64,000 nt of DNA, from assembly GCF_014652795.1 (NCBI RefSeq), contig NZ_BMZM01000001.1, positions 186,001 to 250,000 on the forward strand, written 5' to 3'. The notes beneath the pieces were generated by a model. It was not told where the DNA came from and searched no databases. It saw nothing but the letters and a program-made list of their open reading frames with translations. The translations under genes and the position numbers were made by a program. Shown here piece by piece: positions 33,058 through 42,552 of this stretch. Within the stretch, counting starts at the first letter, position 1. Every line of letters starts with the position of its first letter. Origin of the DNA: Kushneria pakistanensis (GTDB lineage Bacteria > Pseudomonadota > Gammaproteobacteria > Pseudomonadales > Halomonadaceae).

Positions 33058-35910
33058 ATGCTCACGCTGAAAAGTGATGCCGTTTTGCTCGATCAGCACG
33101 CCAGCGACTGGCGTGATGCGCTCAATCAGGCTGGTCAGGCGCTCATGGAAGGCGGGCTCGCCCGCGAAGGCTATCGTGATGCGCTGTTTGAGCGCGAACA
33201 GCAGGCCTCGACCTGGCTGGGTAACGGCATCGTCATTCCTCATGGTACCCAGAAAAGCCGTGAGCATGTGCTGGCCACCGGCGTGCGCCTTCTACAGTTT
33301 CCCAAGGGCATCGAATGGCACGATGGCAACCGGGTCCACCTGGTCATCACCATTGCCGCGCAAAGCGATGAGCATCTCGACATCCTGCGCCAGCTTACTC
33401 ATGTGCTTGATCGTGAAGGCGTATCGGAAAAACTGGCCCACGCCGCGGATGCCGACGAGGTGGTGCGCCTGCTGTCGAAAGCGCCGGTGACCGCGCGCCT
33501 GGATGGCGAGACCATCATTCAGGGTGTACCAGCGCGCTCCACGCTGGAACTTACCGCGGCGGCTGCCGCGCGTCTTGAGCAGCTGGGCTGTGTGGATCGA
33601 CGTTTTGTGGGCGATATTCTGGCCCAGCAGGCCATCTCGCTGGGCCAGCAGCTGTGGCTGGTACGCAGCGCCACGGGCGTCACCCAGCCGGCGCTGGGTC
33701 TGGCCCTGCCGCAGGCCCACATTGATGGTGTCGCCGGTGTCTTCTGTCTGGCTGAAAGCGGCAACGCCCACGATGTGCTGCTCGACCGACTGGTGAGCGT
33801 GCTGGAAGAGGGCAAGGGCGAAGAGCTGGCACGGCTGGGCCGTGATGCGCTGCTCTCGCGTCTGTCCGGTGAATCGGCCAGTGCCGAAACCGTCCGGGTC
33901 AGGGTGCGCAATGCCCATGGTCTGCATGCCCGCCCGGCCAAGCAGCTGGTCCAGGTCGCCCGGGCCCAGAGCGTGCCGGTGCGCGTGCGGCTGGCCGAAG
34001 GCGGCAGCGAAGCGGTATCGGCGGCCAGTCTGACCAAGGTGATCGGGCTGGGCGCGCGCCGCGGGCAGATGCTGATCTTCTCGGCCGAGGGTGAAGGCGC
34101 CCGCGAGGCCGTTGATGCCATGGCCGAGGCGCTGCGTGGCGGGCTGGGTGAAGAAGTCACGCCGCTGGGTGACACCAGCGATGCACGCCCATCACGCAAC
34201 CGCCAGACCCCGCGCGAGCCGGTGGTGGCACCTGCCGCGGATACACCGCTGACGGCCGTGCCGGCCTCACCCGGCATGGCGATTGCGCCGGTGTTCGTGA
34301 TGCGCCCGCCGGAGTTTCATTACGAGGAGACGGCGTCCGACCGTGAGGCGCAAAAGGCGCGTCTGGGCGAAGCCATCACCGAGGCCGAACAGCAGCTTGA
34401 AGAGATGATTCGCGCTGCCGGCGGTGAGGTGGCCGAGATTCTTTCCATGCATGAAGAGATGCTGGGTGACCCGGAACTTCGCGAAGCCGCCTATGAAGCG
34501 ATCAATGAAGGCAAGAGCGCCGAGGGCGGCTGGTGGCGCGCCATTGATGTGGCGGCCCGCGCGCAGGAAGCGCTGGCTGATCGTCTGCTGGCCGAGCGCG
34601 CCGCGGATCTGCGCGACGTGGGCCGGCGCGTGCTGGGCAATCTCTGTGGCGTGAAGATGCCTGACCCGCCGACGCATCCCTACATTCTGGTGACCGATGA
34701 TGTCGGGCCTTCGGACGTGGCGCGTCTGGATACCTCACGAGTGCGCGGCATTCTGACTGCCCGTGGTGGGGCCACCTCCCACAGCGCCATCCTGGCGCGC
34801 GCGCTGGGCATCCCGGCGGTCGTGGGTGCCGGTGAGACCATCATGGCGCTGGAAAACGGCATCGACATGATTCTTGATGGCGAGCGTGGCCGCGTCATTC
34901 CCGCGCCCGACCCCGAGCGTCGCGCCCGTACCGAACTCTCCATTCGCGACCGTGAAATCCGTGAGCGTGAAGCCTTTGGCGTTCGCTTTGACCCGGCCAT
35001 CACGCTGGATGGCCATCGCATGGAGGTCGCCGCGAATCTCGGCAACACCGCTCACGCCGCGGACGCCGTTGAGCGTGGTGCCGAGGCGGTCGGCCTGCTG
35101 CGTACCGAGTTTGTGTTTATGGCCCATCCGCAGGCACCGGATCTGGACACCCAGATCACCGAGTACCGCCAGGCCTTTGACGCCCTGGGTCATGATCGGG
35201 CCCTGGTCGCCCGTACGCTGGATGTCGGCGGCGACAAGCCGCTGGACTACTGGCCGGTGCCTGCCGAGGACAACCCCTTTTTGGGGCTTCGCGGCATTCG
35301 CCTGGCGCTGACCCGCCCGGAGGTGCTCGAGACCCAGATTCGTGCACTGCTGATCGCGGCCGAGGATCGTCCGCTGCGCATCATGTTCCCGATGGTCAAG
35401 GACGTGGAAGAGTTCCACGCCGGCAAGGCCATCTTTGATCGCGTGCAGGCCGAGGTAAATGCGCCTGACGTGCAGCTGGGCGTGATGATCGAGATCCCGT
35501 CCTGTGCGCTGCTGGCGCCGAGTCTGGCCGAGCATGTCGACTTCTTCTCGATCGGCACCAACGACCTGACCCAGTACACCCTGGCCATCGATCGCGGCCA
35601 TTCCCGCCTGTCAGCCCAGGCCGATGGCCTGCACCCGGCGGTGCTGCGCCTGATTCAGATGACAGTGGATGCCGCCCATGCGAAAGGGCGCTGGGTCGGC
35701 GTGTGCGGTGAGCTGGGCAGCGACCCGCAGGCGATCGGCGTACTGATGGGGCTGGGTGTGGACGAGCTGTCCGTCTCCAGCCGTCAGATTCCGCTGGTCA
35801 AGCAGCGCATTCGCAGCCTGACGCTGGAAGAGAGCCGGGCACTGGCCCTGCGCGCGCTGGCCTGCCCGACGGCGGTCGAGGTGCGTGCCATGCTGGAGTC
35901 ATTGTCATGA
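33058..35910 (+). CDS. fruB: Fructose PTS multiphosphoryl transfer protein (EIIA-HPr-EI)
   Basis: A 950-residue fusion that moves phosphate from PEP to FruA. An EIIA-Fru domain is at the N-terminus (His62 in GIVIPHGT). It is followed by a degenerate second EIIA-like segment (about 145-270), HPr (His290 in HGLHARPAK), and a full enzyme I (phosphorylated His575 in GGATSHSAILARA, with PEP-site motifs LLRTEFVFM and SIGTNDLTQY). It makes fructose uptake independent of a separate general PTS. The stop overlaps the fruK start. Confidence 0.96.
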   Translation: MLTLKSDAVLLDQHASDWRDALNQAGQALMEGGLAREGYRDALFEREQQASTWLGNGIVIPHGTQKSREHVLATGVRLLQFPKGIEWHDGNRVHLVITIAAQSDEHLDILRQLTHVLDREGVSEKLAHAADADEVVRLLSKAPVTARLDGETIIQGVPARSTLELTAAAAARLEQLGCVDRRFVGDILAQQAISLGQQLWLVRSATGVTQPALGLALPQAHIDGVAGVFCLAESGNAHDVLLDRLVSVLEEGKGEELARLGRDALLSRLSGESASAETVRVRVRNAHGLHARPAKQLVQVARAQSVPVRVRLAEGGSEAVSAASLTKVIGLGARRGQMLIFSAEGEGAREAVDAMAEALRGGLGEEVTPLGDTSDARPSRNRQTPREPVVAPAADTPLTAVPASPGMAIAPVFVMRPPEFHYEETASDREAQKARLGEAITEAEQQLEEMIRAAGGEVAEILSMHEEMLGDPELREAAYEAINEGKSAEGGWWRAIDVAARAQEALADRLLAERAADLRDVGRRVLGNLCGVKMPDPPTHPYILVTDDVGPSDVARLDTSRVRGILTARGGATSHSAILARALGIPAVVGAGETIMALENGIDMILDGERGRVIPAPDPERRARTELSIRDREIREREAFGVRFDPAITLDGHRMEVAANLGNTAHAADAVERGAEAVGLLRTEFVFMAHPQAPDLDTQITEYRQAFDALGHDRALVARTLDVGGDKPLDYWPVPAEDNPFLGLRGIRLALTRPEVLETQIRALLIAAEDRPLRIMFPMVKDVEEFHAGKAIFDRVQAEVNAPDVQLGVMIEIPSCALLAPSLAEHVDFFSIGTNDLTQYTLAIDRGHSRLSAQADGLHPAVLRLIQMTVDAAHAKGRWVGVCGELGSDPQAIGVLMGLGVDELSVSSRQIPLVKQRIRSLTLEESRALALRALACPTAVEVRAMLESLS

Positions 35911-36845
35911 GCCGCGTACTGACGCTGACACTCAATCCGGCGCTGGATCTCTCCATTCGTCTGACCCGGCTTTCACCGGGCAGCGTCAACCGTTCACAGG
36001 AGAGCTCGCTGACGGTGGCCGGCAAGGGCAACAACGTGGCCTGTGTGCTGGCCCGTCATGAGCATCAGGTCGATGTCAGTGGTTTTCTGGGGCGTGACAA
36101 TCAGGCGCCGTTTGAGCGGACCTTTCAGCAGTGGGGCGTGGAAGACCGCTTCATTCGAGTGGCCGGGGAAACCCGGGTCAACGCCAAGATTTCCGAGGCC
36201 GACGGCAGGGTAACCGATATCAACGGCCCTGGCGCACTGGTGGACGAGGCGGCCATGGCGCAGCTGCTCGGTGATATCGACGCCCGCTGTGATGAACTCG
36301 AGGCGGTCGTCATCTCCGGCAGTCTGCCGCCGGGCATTACACCCGAGTGGCTGTCGGCACTGATCGCACGACTCGGGGCGCGGGGCCTGCCGGTGTGGCT
36401 GGACAGCAGCGGCGAGGCGCTGGTGCAGGGTGCCCGGGCGTATCCCTCGCTGATCAAGCCCAACGAGCATGAGCTTGCCGAGTGTGTCGGGCGGGCGCTG
36501 GCGGATGAGGCGGCGCTGCTGACGGCGGCTCGTGAGCTGCAGCAGGGCGGGATCGATAACGTACTGTTGTCGATGGGTGCCGAGGGCGTCGTATGGCTGT
36601 TTGAGGGCGGCGCGCTGCGTGCTCGCCCGCCGCGGGTCGAGATCGTCAGCACCGTGTGTGCCGGCGATACGCTGCTGGCCGGGGCGTTACATGGCGTGCT
36701 GAAGGGCTGGTCGCGCGAGCAGACGCTGCGCTTTGCCACGGCCCTGTCGGCTGACGCCGTGCGCCGGATCGGCGTGGGACGCTCGGACATTGAAGACTTT
36801 GCCGTGTTGTGTGATGCGGTCCACGTGGAGGCGCTGACGACATGA
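35907..36845 (+). CDS. fruK: 1-Phosphofructokinase
   Basis: A 312-residue PfkB-family kinase that converts fructose-1-phosphate to fructose-1,6-bisphosphate. N-terminal LNPALDLSIR, the GKGNNVACVLARH loop, and the C-terminal anion hole and base in STVCAGDTLLAGAL are all present. The ATG overlaps the fruB stop by ATGA, indicating translational coupling. The FruK product and substrate levels set FruR activity. Confidence 0.95.
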   Translation: MSRVLTLTLNPALDLSIRLTRLSPGSVNRSQESSLTVAGKGNNVACVLARHEHQVDVSGFLGRDNQAPFERTFQQWGVEDRFIRVAGETRVNAKISEADGRVTDINGPGALVDEAAMAQLLGDIDARCDELEAVVISGSLPPGITPEWLSALIARLGARGLPVWLDSSGEALVQGARAYPSLIKPNEHELAECVGRALADEAALLTAARELQQGGIDNVLLSMGAEGVVWLFEGGALRARPPRVEIVSTVCAGDTLLAGALHGVLKGWSREQTLRFATALSADAVRRIGVGRSDIEDFAVLCDAVHVEALTT

Positions 36846-36940
36846 TAATGCCCCCGATTTCTTTTGAGCTGCCTGCTGATGACAGGCGCACTCAGCATGG
36901 CGACCAGTGGTTGGCACTGGCACAGGAGTGGTTTGCATGA
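36842..36940 (+). CDS. 32-residue ORF coupled between fruK and fruA
   Basis: A short frame encodes MIMPPISFELPADDRRTQHG followed by DQWLALAQEWFA. Its ATG overlaps the fruK stop (ATGA at 36842-36845) and its TGA overlaps the fruA ATG (ATGA at 36937-36940). Exact four-base overlaps at both ends are what a translated, coupled gene would show, and would let ribosomes pass from fruK to fruA. The CAGGAG near its end is also the fruA ribosome site. The peptide is soluble and amphipathic with a Trp-rich end. I know of no family. It could be a true small protein or only a translational relay. Confidence 0.55.
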   Translation: MIMPPISFELPADDRRTQHGDQWLALAQEWFA

Positions 36941-38700
36941 ATATTGTTATCGTCACGGCCTGCCCCAGCGGCACGGCGACGACCTATCTGGCGGCGCGCC
37001 GGCTTGAGCAGGCCGCGCACCGGCTGGGCTGGCAGACAGCGGTCGAAATGCAGGGCCAGTTTGACCAGACCACGCTCAGCGATGCGCAGATTGCCGCAGC
37101 CGACCTGGTGGTCGTGGCTGCCAGCCGGTCCGTCACGCTGTCACGCTTTACCGGCAAGCCGCTCTATCGTGAACGCCTGGAAGCCGCGCTGCCGGACCCG
37201 GATGGCTTTCTGGCGCGGGCCCGCGAACAGGCCAGCCCCTGGCAGGGCAGCGATGACGTCGAGACGCAGGCCAGTGCTGCACCGGCTGCCGAAAGCAACA
37301 AGGTCAAGCGCATCGTGGCCGTGACCGCCTGTCCGACCGGGGTGGCCCACACCTTCATGGCCGCCGAGGCACTGGCCGAGGCGGGGCGTACGCTGGGTCA
37401 TCAGATCAAGGTCGAAACGCAGGGGTCGGTCGGGGCGCAGAATCAGCTGACCGATGACGAGATCAGGGATGCCGATATCGTGCTGCTGGCCTGTGATATC
37501 GAGGTCGATGATGAGCGCTTTGCCGGCAAGCCGATCTATCGTACCTCTACCGGCACGGCGCTCAAGAAGTCGCAGCAGACCATCAACGATGCGCTGGCGG
37601 GCGCCGCGGTGGAAAGCGAGGGCAGCGCACCGGCCGGTGGCGGCGAGCGCAAGAAGAGCATGAAGGAGCGGGGTGTCTACAAGCACCTGCTGACCGGGGT
37701 GTCCTTCATGCTGCCGATGGTGGTCGCCGGTGGCCTGTGTATCGCCCTGTCGTTCGTGTTCGGTATCGAGGCGTTCAAGGAAGAGGGTACGCTGGCCGCA
37801 GCGCTGATGCAGATCGGTGGTGGCACGGCCTTTGCCCTGATGGTGCCGGTGCTGGCAGGCTACATCGCCTATTCGATTGCGGATCGTCCGGGCATTGCGC
37901 CGGGGATGATCGGCGGCATGCTGGCCAGTACCCTGGGCGCCGGCTTTATTGGCGGCATCATCGCCGGTTTCCTGGCCGGCTATACCGCCAAACTGATTGC
38001 CCAGAAGTTGAAACTGCCGGCCAGCGTTGAATCGCTCAAGCCGATTCTGGTGATCCCGCTGCTGGCGAGTCTGGTGACGGGGCTTGTGATGATCTATCTG
38101 GTCGGCACGCCAGTGGCCGGCATGCTGTCGGCGCTGACCGATTTCCTCAACAACATGGGCTCGACCAATGCCGTGCTGCTTGGGCTTTTGCTGGGCGCGA
38201 TGATGTGTGTGGACCTGGGGGGACCGATCAACAAGGCGGCCTATACCTTTGGCGTTGGGCTTTTGTCGACCCAGACCTACGCACCCATGGCGGCGATCAT
38301 GGCGGCCGGGATGGTGCCGGCAATCGGCATGGGGATTGCGAGCTTTCTGGCGCGCTCGAAGTTTGCCGAGACCGAACGTGATGGCGGCAAGGCGGCCTTT
38401 GTACTGGGACTTTGCTTTATCAGTGAAGGGGCGATTCCCTTTGCCGCCAAGGATCCGCTGCGCGTCATCCCGATCTCGATCGTGGGCGGGGCCATTACCG
38501 GCGCGCTGTCGATGTATTTCCAGATCAAGCTGATGGCACCGCACGGCGGTCTGTTCGTGCTGCTGATTCCGGGTGCTGTCAATCAGGCGCTGCTCTATCT
38601 GCTCTCGATCGCGGTGGGCGCGCTCTTTATCGGCGGTGTCTATGCGCTGCTCAAACCGGCGCAGCAAAAGCTCGAGGTGCCCGAGGGTACCGCTGCTTGA
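36937..38700 (+). CDS. fruA: Fructose-specific PTS permease, EIIB'BC
   Basis: A 587-residue inner-membrane permease that phosphorylates fructose at C1 during uptake. The first EIIB domain is degenerate but keeps a cysteine (C9 in VTACPSGTAT). The second has the phospho-cysteine C132 in VTACPTGVAHTFMAAEAL. The EIIC domain (about 245-575) has eight to ten helices with GGPINKAAYTFGVG and FISEGAIPFAAKDP. The layout equals E. coli FruA. A good AGGAG lies just before the ATG. Confidence 0.96.
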   Translation: MNIVIVTACPSGTATTYLAARRLEQAAHRLGWQTAVEMQGQFDQTTLSDAQIAAADLVVVAASRSVTLSRFTGKPLYRERLEAALPDPDGFLARAREQASPWQGSDDVETQASAAPAAESNKVKRIVAVTACPTGVAHTFMAAEALAEAGRTLGHQIKVETQGSVGAQNQLTDDEIRDADIVLLACDIEVDDERFAGKPIYRTSTGTALKKSQQTINDALAGAAVESEGSAPAGGGERKKSMKERGVYKHLLTGVSFMLPMVVAGGLCIALSFVFGIEAFKEEGTLAAALMQIGGGTAFALMVPVLAGYIAYSIADRPGIAPGMIGGMLASTLGAGFIGGIIAGFLAGYTAKLIAQKLKLPASVESLKPILVIPLLASLVTGLVMIYLVGTPVAGMLSALTDFLNNMGSTNAVLLGLLLGAMMCVDLGGPINKAAYTFGVGLLSTQTYAPMAAIMAAGMVPAIGMGIASFLARSKFAETERDGGKAAFVLGLCFISEGAIPFAAKDPLRVIPISIVGGAITGALSMYFQIKLMAPHGGLFVLLIPGAVNQALLYLLSIAVGALFIGGVYALLKPAQQKLEVPEGTAA

Positions 38701-38737
38701 GCCGGTGATGGCATGAAGACACCCTGTGAGTAGTATC

Positions 38738-38763
38738 AAAGGGCCCCGATGGGGCCCTTTTTT
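38738..38763 (+). terminator. Rho-independent terminator of the fru operon
   Basis: A perfect 10-bp stem (38738-38747 with 38751-38760), 3-base loop, and six T residues (38758-38763). Confidence 0.93.
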
Positions 38764-38878
38764 ATGCGCATCGATGGAAATTCCTGGTGGTTTCGGGCCA
38801 AAAGGGGGGCGAGACCATTACAATGCGCTCCTGATCGACAAGAGGGCCGCGCAAGGCCGATAACCGATAGGGACACGC

Positions 38879-40342
38879 ATGACCACAAACAATGGCACCG
38901 GCGGTGTGCTCTGGGCCGGACGCTGGGGGTTCGTACTGGCGGCGACCGGCTCCGCCGTAGGGCTTGGCAATATCTGGAAATTCCCCTACATGACCGGTGA
39001 ATACGGCGGCGGCGCCTTTGTGCTGGTCTATCTGCTGTGTATTGCCGCCATCGGGGTACCGCTGATGATGGCCGAGATCGCCTTCGGTCGGCGCGGACGT
39101 GGCAGCCCGGTCGAGGCCGTCAAGCGCGTGGTGGCTGAATCCGGCGGTGCCTCGGGATGGGCGACGCTGGGCTGGATGTCGATGATCTGCGGCTTCATGA
39201 TCCTGAGCTTTTATGTGGTGGTGGCCGGCTGGTCACTGTCCTGGCTCTGGAAGGCCATCTCGGGCGGGCTCAATGCCGATAGCGTCGAGGGCATGGCGGC
39301 CATCTTTGAAGACAACAATGCAAATCCGCTCAATCTCGGCTTCTGGAGCACGCTGGTCACATTGATCACCATGCTGATCGTGGGCAAGGGGGTGCAGGAA
39401 GGCATCGAGCGCAGCGTGCGCTGGATGATGCCGGGCATGGTGGTCATGCTGGCCATTCTGATCGGCTTTGGCATGTTCTCCGGCGGCTTCGGGCAGGCGG
39501 TGGATTTCCTGTTTGCCTTCGAGTTCGGCCAGCTCTCCGGGGAAGGGCTGCTGGCAGCCATGGGGCATGCCTTTTTTACCCTGTCACTGGCCGCCGGGGC
39601 CATCATGGCGTACGGCGCCTATCTGCCGGCGGGTGCCTCCATTGTCCGCACCACCTTTACGGTGGCGATCTGTGACACCCTGGTGGCGCTGATGGCGGGT
39701 CTTGCCATCTTCCCGGTGATTTTCGCCAATGGCATGGACCCGGCCAGTGGTCCCGGGCTGATCTTCATGAGCCTGCCGCTGGCCTTTGCACAGATGCCCA
39801 TGGGGACGCTGCTGGAAGTCATCTTTTTCGTGATGCTGACCATGGCGGCGCTGACCTCGTCCATCTCGATGATCGAGGCCACGATTGCCTGGCTGGTGGA
39901 AAGCCATGGCTTCAAACGCAACCGGGCGGCCTGGGGGACGGGCATCGTGCTGTGGCTGGTCAGCACACTGGCGATGCTGTCGTTCAATCTGGGCGCTGAC
40001 TGGACGCTGGGTGGGCGCACCTTCTTTGACTGGCTGGACTATCTCACCTCGCGCTTTTTAATGCCGCTGGGCGGACTGGGGCTGGCGCTGCTGGCCGGCT
40101 TCGTGCTCAAGGACCGGCTGCTGCGCGATGAGCTGGGCCTGTCAGGAATGGGGCATGCGCTGTGGCTGTTCATGATTCGCTACGTGTGCCCGCTGGCGAT
40201 TGTGGTGATCTTCATCGATGCGCTGGGCATCATGACGCTGGACGTCTCCACGCAATGGTTCTGGGGGGTAGCAGCACTGGCGCTGTTTGTCGTGATCGGT
40301 GAGTGGCTGAGTCCGCGCCTGCGCCGACAGGGCGCACGCTGA
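38879..40342 (+). CDS. Sodium-dependent neurotransmitter-symporter-family transporter
   Basis: A 487-residue LeuT-fold (NSS/SNF) transporter with about 12 helices. The sodium-site signature is at the start (GFVLAATGSAVGLGNIWKFP, residues 17-36). Later signatures are EIAFGRRGRGSP and LSLAAGAIMAYGAYLP. Substrates are usually amino acids, and the exact one cannot be read from sequence. The C-terminus resembles 12-helix bacterial forms. It stands alone between the fru terminator and a bidirectional terminator. Confidence 0.9.
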   Translation: MTTNNGTGGVLWAGRWGFVLAATGSAVGLGNIWKFPYMTGEYGGGAFVLVYLLCIAAIGVPLMMAEIAFGRRGRGSPVEAVKRVVAESGGASGWATLGWMSMICGFMILSFYVVVAGWSLSWLWKAISGGLNADSVEGMAAIFEDNNANPLNLGFWSTLVTLITMLIVGKGVQEGIERSVRWMMPGMVVMLAILIGFGMFSGGFGQAVDFLFAFEFGQLSGEGLLAAMGHAFFTLSLAAGAIMAYGAYLPAGASIVRTTFTVAICDTLVALMAGLAIFPVIFANGMDPASGPGLIFMSLPLAFAQMPMGTLLEVIFFVMLTMAALTSSISMIEATIAWLVESHGFKRNRAAWGTGIVLWLVSTLAMLSFNLGADWTLGGRTFFDWLDYLTSRFLMPLGGLGLALLAGFVLKDRLLRDELGLSGMGHALWLFMIRYVCPLAIVVIFIDALGIMTLDVSTQWFWGVAALALFVVIGEWLSPRLRRQGAR

Positions 40343-40365
40343 CGCCGGAATGAACCAGCCGGCAG

Positions 40366-40399
40366 AAAAAGGGGGCGCCCGTTGAGGGCGCCCCCTTTT
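40366..40399. terminator. Bidirectional rho-independent terminator
   Basis: A 14-bp stem counting A-T pairs (40367-40380 with 40386-40399) and a 5-base loop. A residues on the left and T residues on the right allow termination in both directions, for the NSS gene and the FIST chemoreceptor gene. Confidence 0.9.
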
Positions 40400-40415
40400 G
40401 TTGATGTGACCCGGT

Positions 40416-42383
40416 TCAGGCAACCTGGCCCTCAGCGTACTGGCTCAGGCGGATAATATCTTCCAGATGGACGGCGTCCTCCTGCATGCGCTCATGAATC
40501 TGCGCGGTACTGGCCAGCATGCGCGCCAGATCGTTGCTTGAGTGCGAGGCCTGCGATCTGGAAGCCTCAATGGTGTTTTGCAGATTGATGCCCTGTTGCG
40601 AGAAGGCCGCCACCATCTGCGTCATCGCTTCAAGGCGGGTATTGACCGCATCCACCGAGCCCTGCACACGGTTGATGACCGCGCTGATCTGATTGAGGCT
40701 CTCCTGGGTGCGCCCGGCCAGCGAGCGTACTTCGGTGGCCACCACGGCAAACCCGCGGCCCTGTTCTCCGGCGCGAGCGGCCTCCACGGCGGCATTGAGT
40801 GCCAGCAGGTTGGTCTGCTGGGCAATGGCGCCGATGGTGGTCAAAAGGCTTTTGGCCTGAATGGCGCTGTCATTGAGCGCGCCAATCCTGTCACCAATAT
40901 CACTGGTGGTCTGGCTGCTTTCGCCCATATCGCTTGAGAACTGATTCACCAGTCCGGTGACGTCCTCGATCATGGTCGAGAACGTGCTCATCGACGACTG
41001 AAGACGAGGGAAGTCGTTCATGACGTTTTCGGTAAACCGGCGGTAGTCCTCAAGGCTGTGAATCAGCTGCGACTTCATGTTGTTCATCATCTGCAGCCGC
41101 TTGATTTCAGCTTCCTTGAAATAGCCCTGGAAGCTGGCATAGCGAATCGGGAAGCGATCGACGTAGTCGTCGCTGAAACCGGCTGCCGGCTGATAGATCA
41201 ACAGCATCGACAGCGTCTGGTTGACGTTGACGCCCAAAAGCTCGCCAAAGGTGGAAAAGCCGCCGACCGGCAGGCCATCAAAGGCCTTGACCCGGTCCAG
41301 TTCGGCGCCGTTGTTAAGCCTTCGCAGGATGCAGTCGTTGAGCAGCCCGGCCACCAGCCGGCCCTTGCCCTGATGGTGGCGGGCAAAGTCCTCGGCCGTG
41401 CGGGCGCTGAAGTGCTGGGATTCCACCAGCTCCAGTACATCACCACAGGAGATATCGCAGGCGAAGTGGGCCTGACGCTTGTCGAAATCAAATTTCAGAA
41501 TCGAGCGTACAAACAGCTCATCATTGATGCGAATGGCAAAGGTATAGCGCTTGAGATGCTCCTCGAGACGGCTTTCGTCACAGTCAAAGTGGCGACACAG
41601 CGCACCGATGAAGTCCATCAGCCGGCCGCTTTTGCCATCGATCACGCTATGCAGGGTGCGCAACTCCGGGCGGCACTCGCCAGCCACGAAGTGGGTCCCG
41701 GTCGCCTTGAAGTTTTGTGTCTTGAAAATGGAGTAGCGATAGGGCTTGCGAATCCTGACGAAAACAATCAGCGCGTGGCTGTCAAAGGTGCCGTTTTTAT
41801 CGCCGAGCCGGGTGTGGGAGAAATCCAGCGGACCACCCGAGGAGCCACCGATAAAGACCAGCGGGAAGCGGGCACTTTCATAAATGGCACGCATCAGGAA
41901 GTTTTCGCTGTTGGATAGCCCATCGACCAGCGTAATGGCCACTGTATCCCGGTGGTCCAGCGCAAAGGGCACCTGTAGTCGATCCAGTGACTGGCGAATG
42001 CGGCGGACACGTTCCTCCATGTCCATCATCGGCTGGCCGGTGCGCAGATCCTCACAATGCAGCGGCACGCGCGCGACGTGTACCGACTCTATCAGCGCCT
42101 TGCCCCAGCCCTGCAGCACGATGGTGTCTCCACCGGCCGGCAGATAAAGCGGCTCGCCGGTCAGGCTGCAGAGTTCACCGGCGGTCAGGCTCAGCGCAAG
42201 CTCTGCATGTGGCGCCAGTGCCGAGAGCGTACGCTGCACCCGGTCCATATCGACGCTTGCAGAGACAAACCCCATGATGAGAGCGGCGTCCCGAAGGGGG
42301 GCAGCGTCCTGTACCAGCCTTTCACTGCTCGTGCGTACCAGCTGTGCTTCCTTGCCACGAGTGAGTCTTTTGAACATGTCCAT
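40416..42383 (-). CDS. Soluble FIST-domain chemoreceptor
   Basis: A 655-residue cytoplasmic methyl-accepting protein. FIST N (about 30-230, with [10 protein letters not shown]) and FIST C (about 240-390) form the sensor; FIST domains are thought to bind small ligands such as amino acids. A short linker leads into a receptor signalling domain (about 430-655) with the conserved hairpin tip [30 protein letters not shown]. No membrane helix and no CheR-binding pentapeptide are seen. An ATG at 42377 is an alternative start. The ribosome site is weak. Neighbours are an amino-acid-type symporter and betT. Confidence 0.88.
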   Translation of the reverse strand: MDMFKRLTRGKEAQLVRTSSERLVQDAAPLRDAALIMGFVSASVDMDRVQRTLSALAPHAELALSLTAGELCSLTGEPLYLPAGGDTIVLQGWGKALIESVHVARVPLHCEDLRTGQPMMDMEERVRRIRQSLDRLQVPFALDHRDTVAITLVDGLSNSENFLMRAIYESARFPLVFIGGSSGGPLDFSHTRLGDKNGTFDSHALIVFVRIRKPYRYSIFKTQNFKATGTHFVAGECRPELRTLHSVIDGKSGRLMDFIGALCRHFDCDESRLEEHLKRYTFAIRINDELFVRSILKFDFDKRQAHFACDISCGDVLELVESQHFSARTAEDFARHHQGKGRLVAGLLNDCILRRLNNGAELDRVKAFDGLPVGGFSTFGELLGVNVNQTLSMLLIYQPAAGFSDDYVDRFPIRYASFQGYFKEAEIKRLQMMNNMKSQLIHSLEDYRRFTENVMNDFPRLQSSMSTFSTMIEDVTGLVNQFSSDMGESSQTTSDIGDRIGALNDSAIQAKSLLTTIGAIAQQTNLLALNAAVEAARAGEQGRGFAVVATEVRSLAGRTQESLNQISAVINRVQGSVDAVNTRLEAMTQMVAAFSQQGINLQNTIEASRSQASHSSNDLARMLASTAQIHERMQEDAVHLEDIIRLSQYAEGQVA

Positions 42384-42502
42384 ATACCATAAGAGGCTTA
42401 TTTAATAAGGGCGCTAACAAGATGCTCCTTTTACGGCCAAAGCAGCCTTTCCTTGATGGTATGGCAGTTATAGAAGCGGCCTATTCCTGGAGGCGATCTC
42501 AT

Positions 42503-42528
42503 AAAAACGTCGCTCGGGTGAGCGACGT
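42503..42528 (-). terminator. Rho-independent terminator of betT
   Basis: A perfect 9-bp stem (42507-42515 with 42520-42528) with a 4-base loop is followed on the minus strand by TTTTT (42503-42507). It lies 25 bases after the betT stop. Confidence 0.9.
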
Positions 42529-42552
42529 ATCCGGACCTGACAGGAAGTGACT

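Noticed and set aside
37141-38739. Minus-strand ORF of 532 codons opposite fruA
   Set aside because: It mirrors the fruA reading frame, has extreme His/Gln/Arg composition and includes the complement of the fru terminator.
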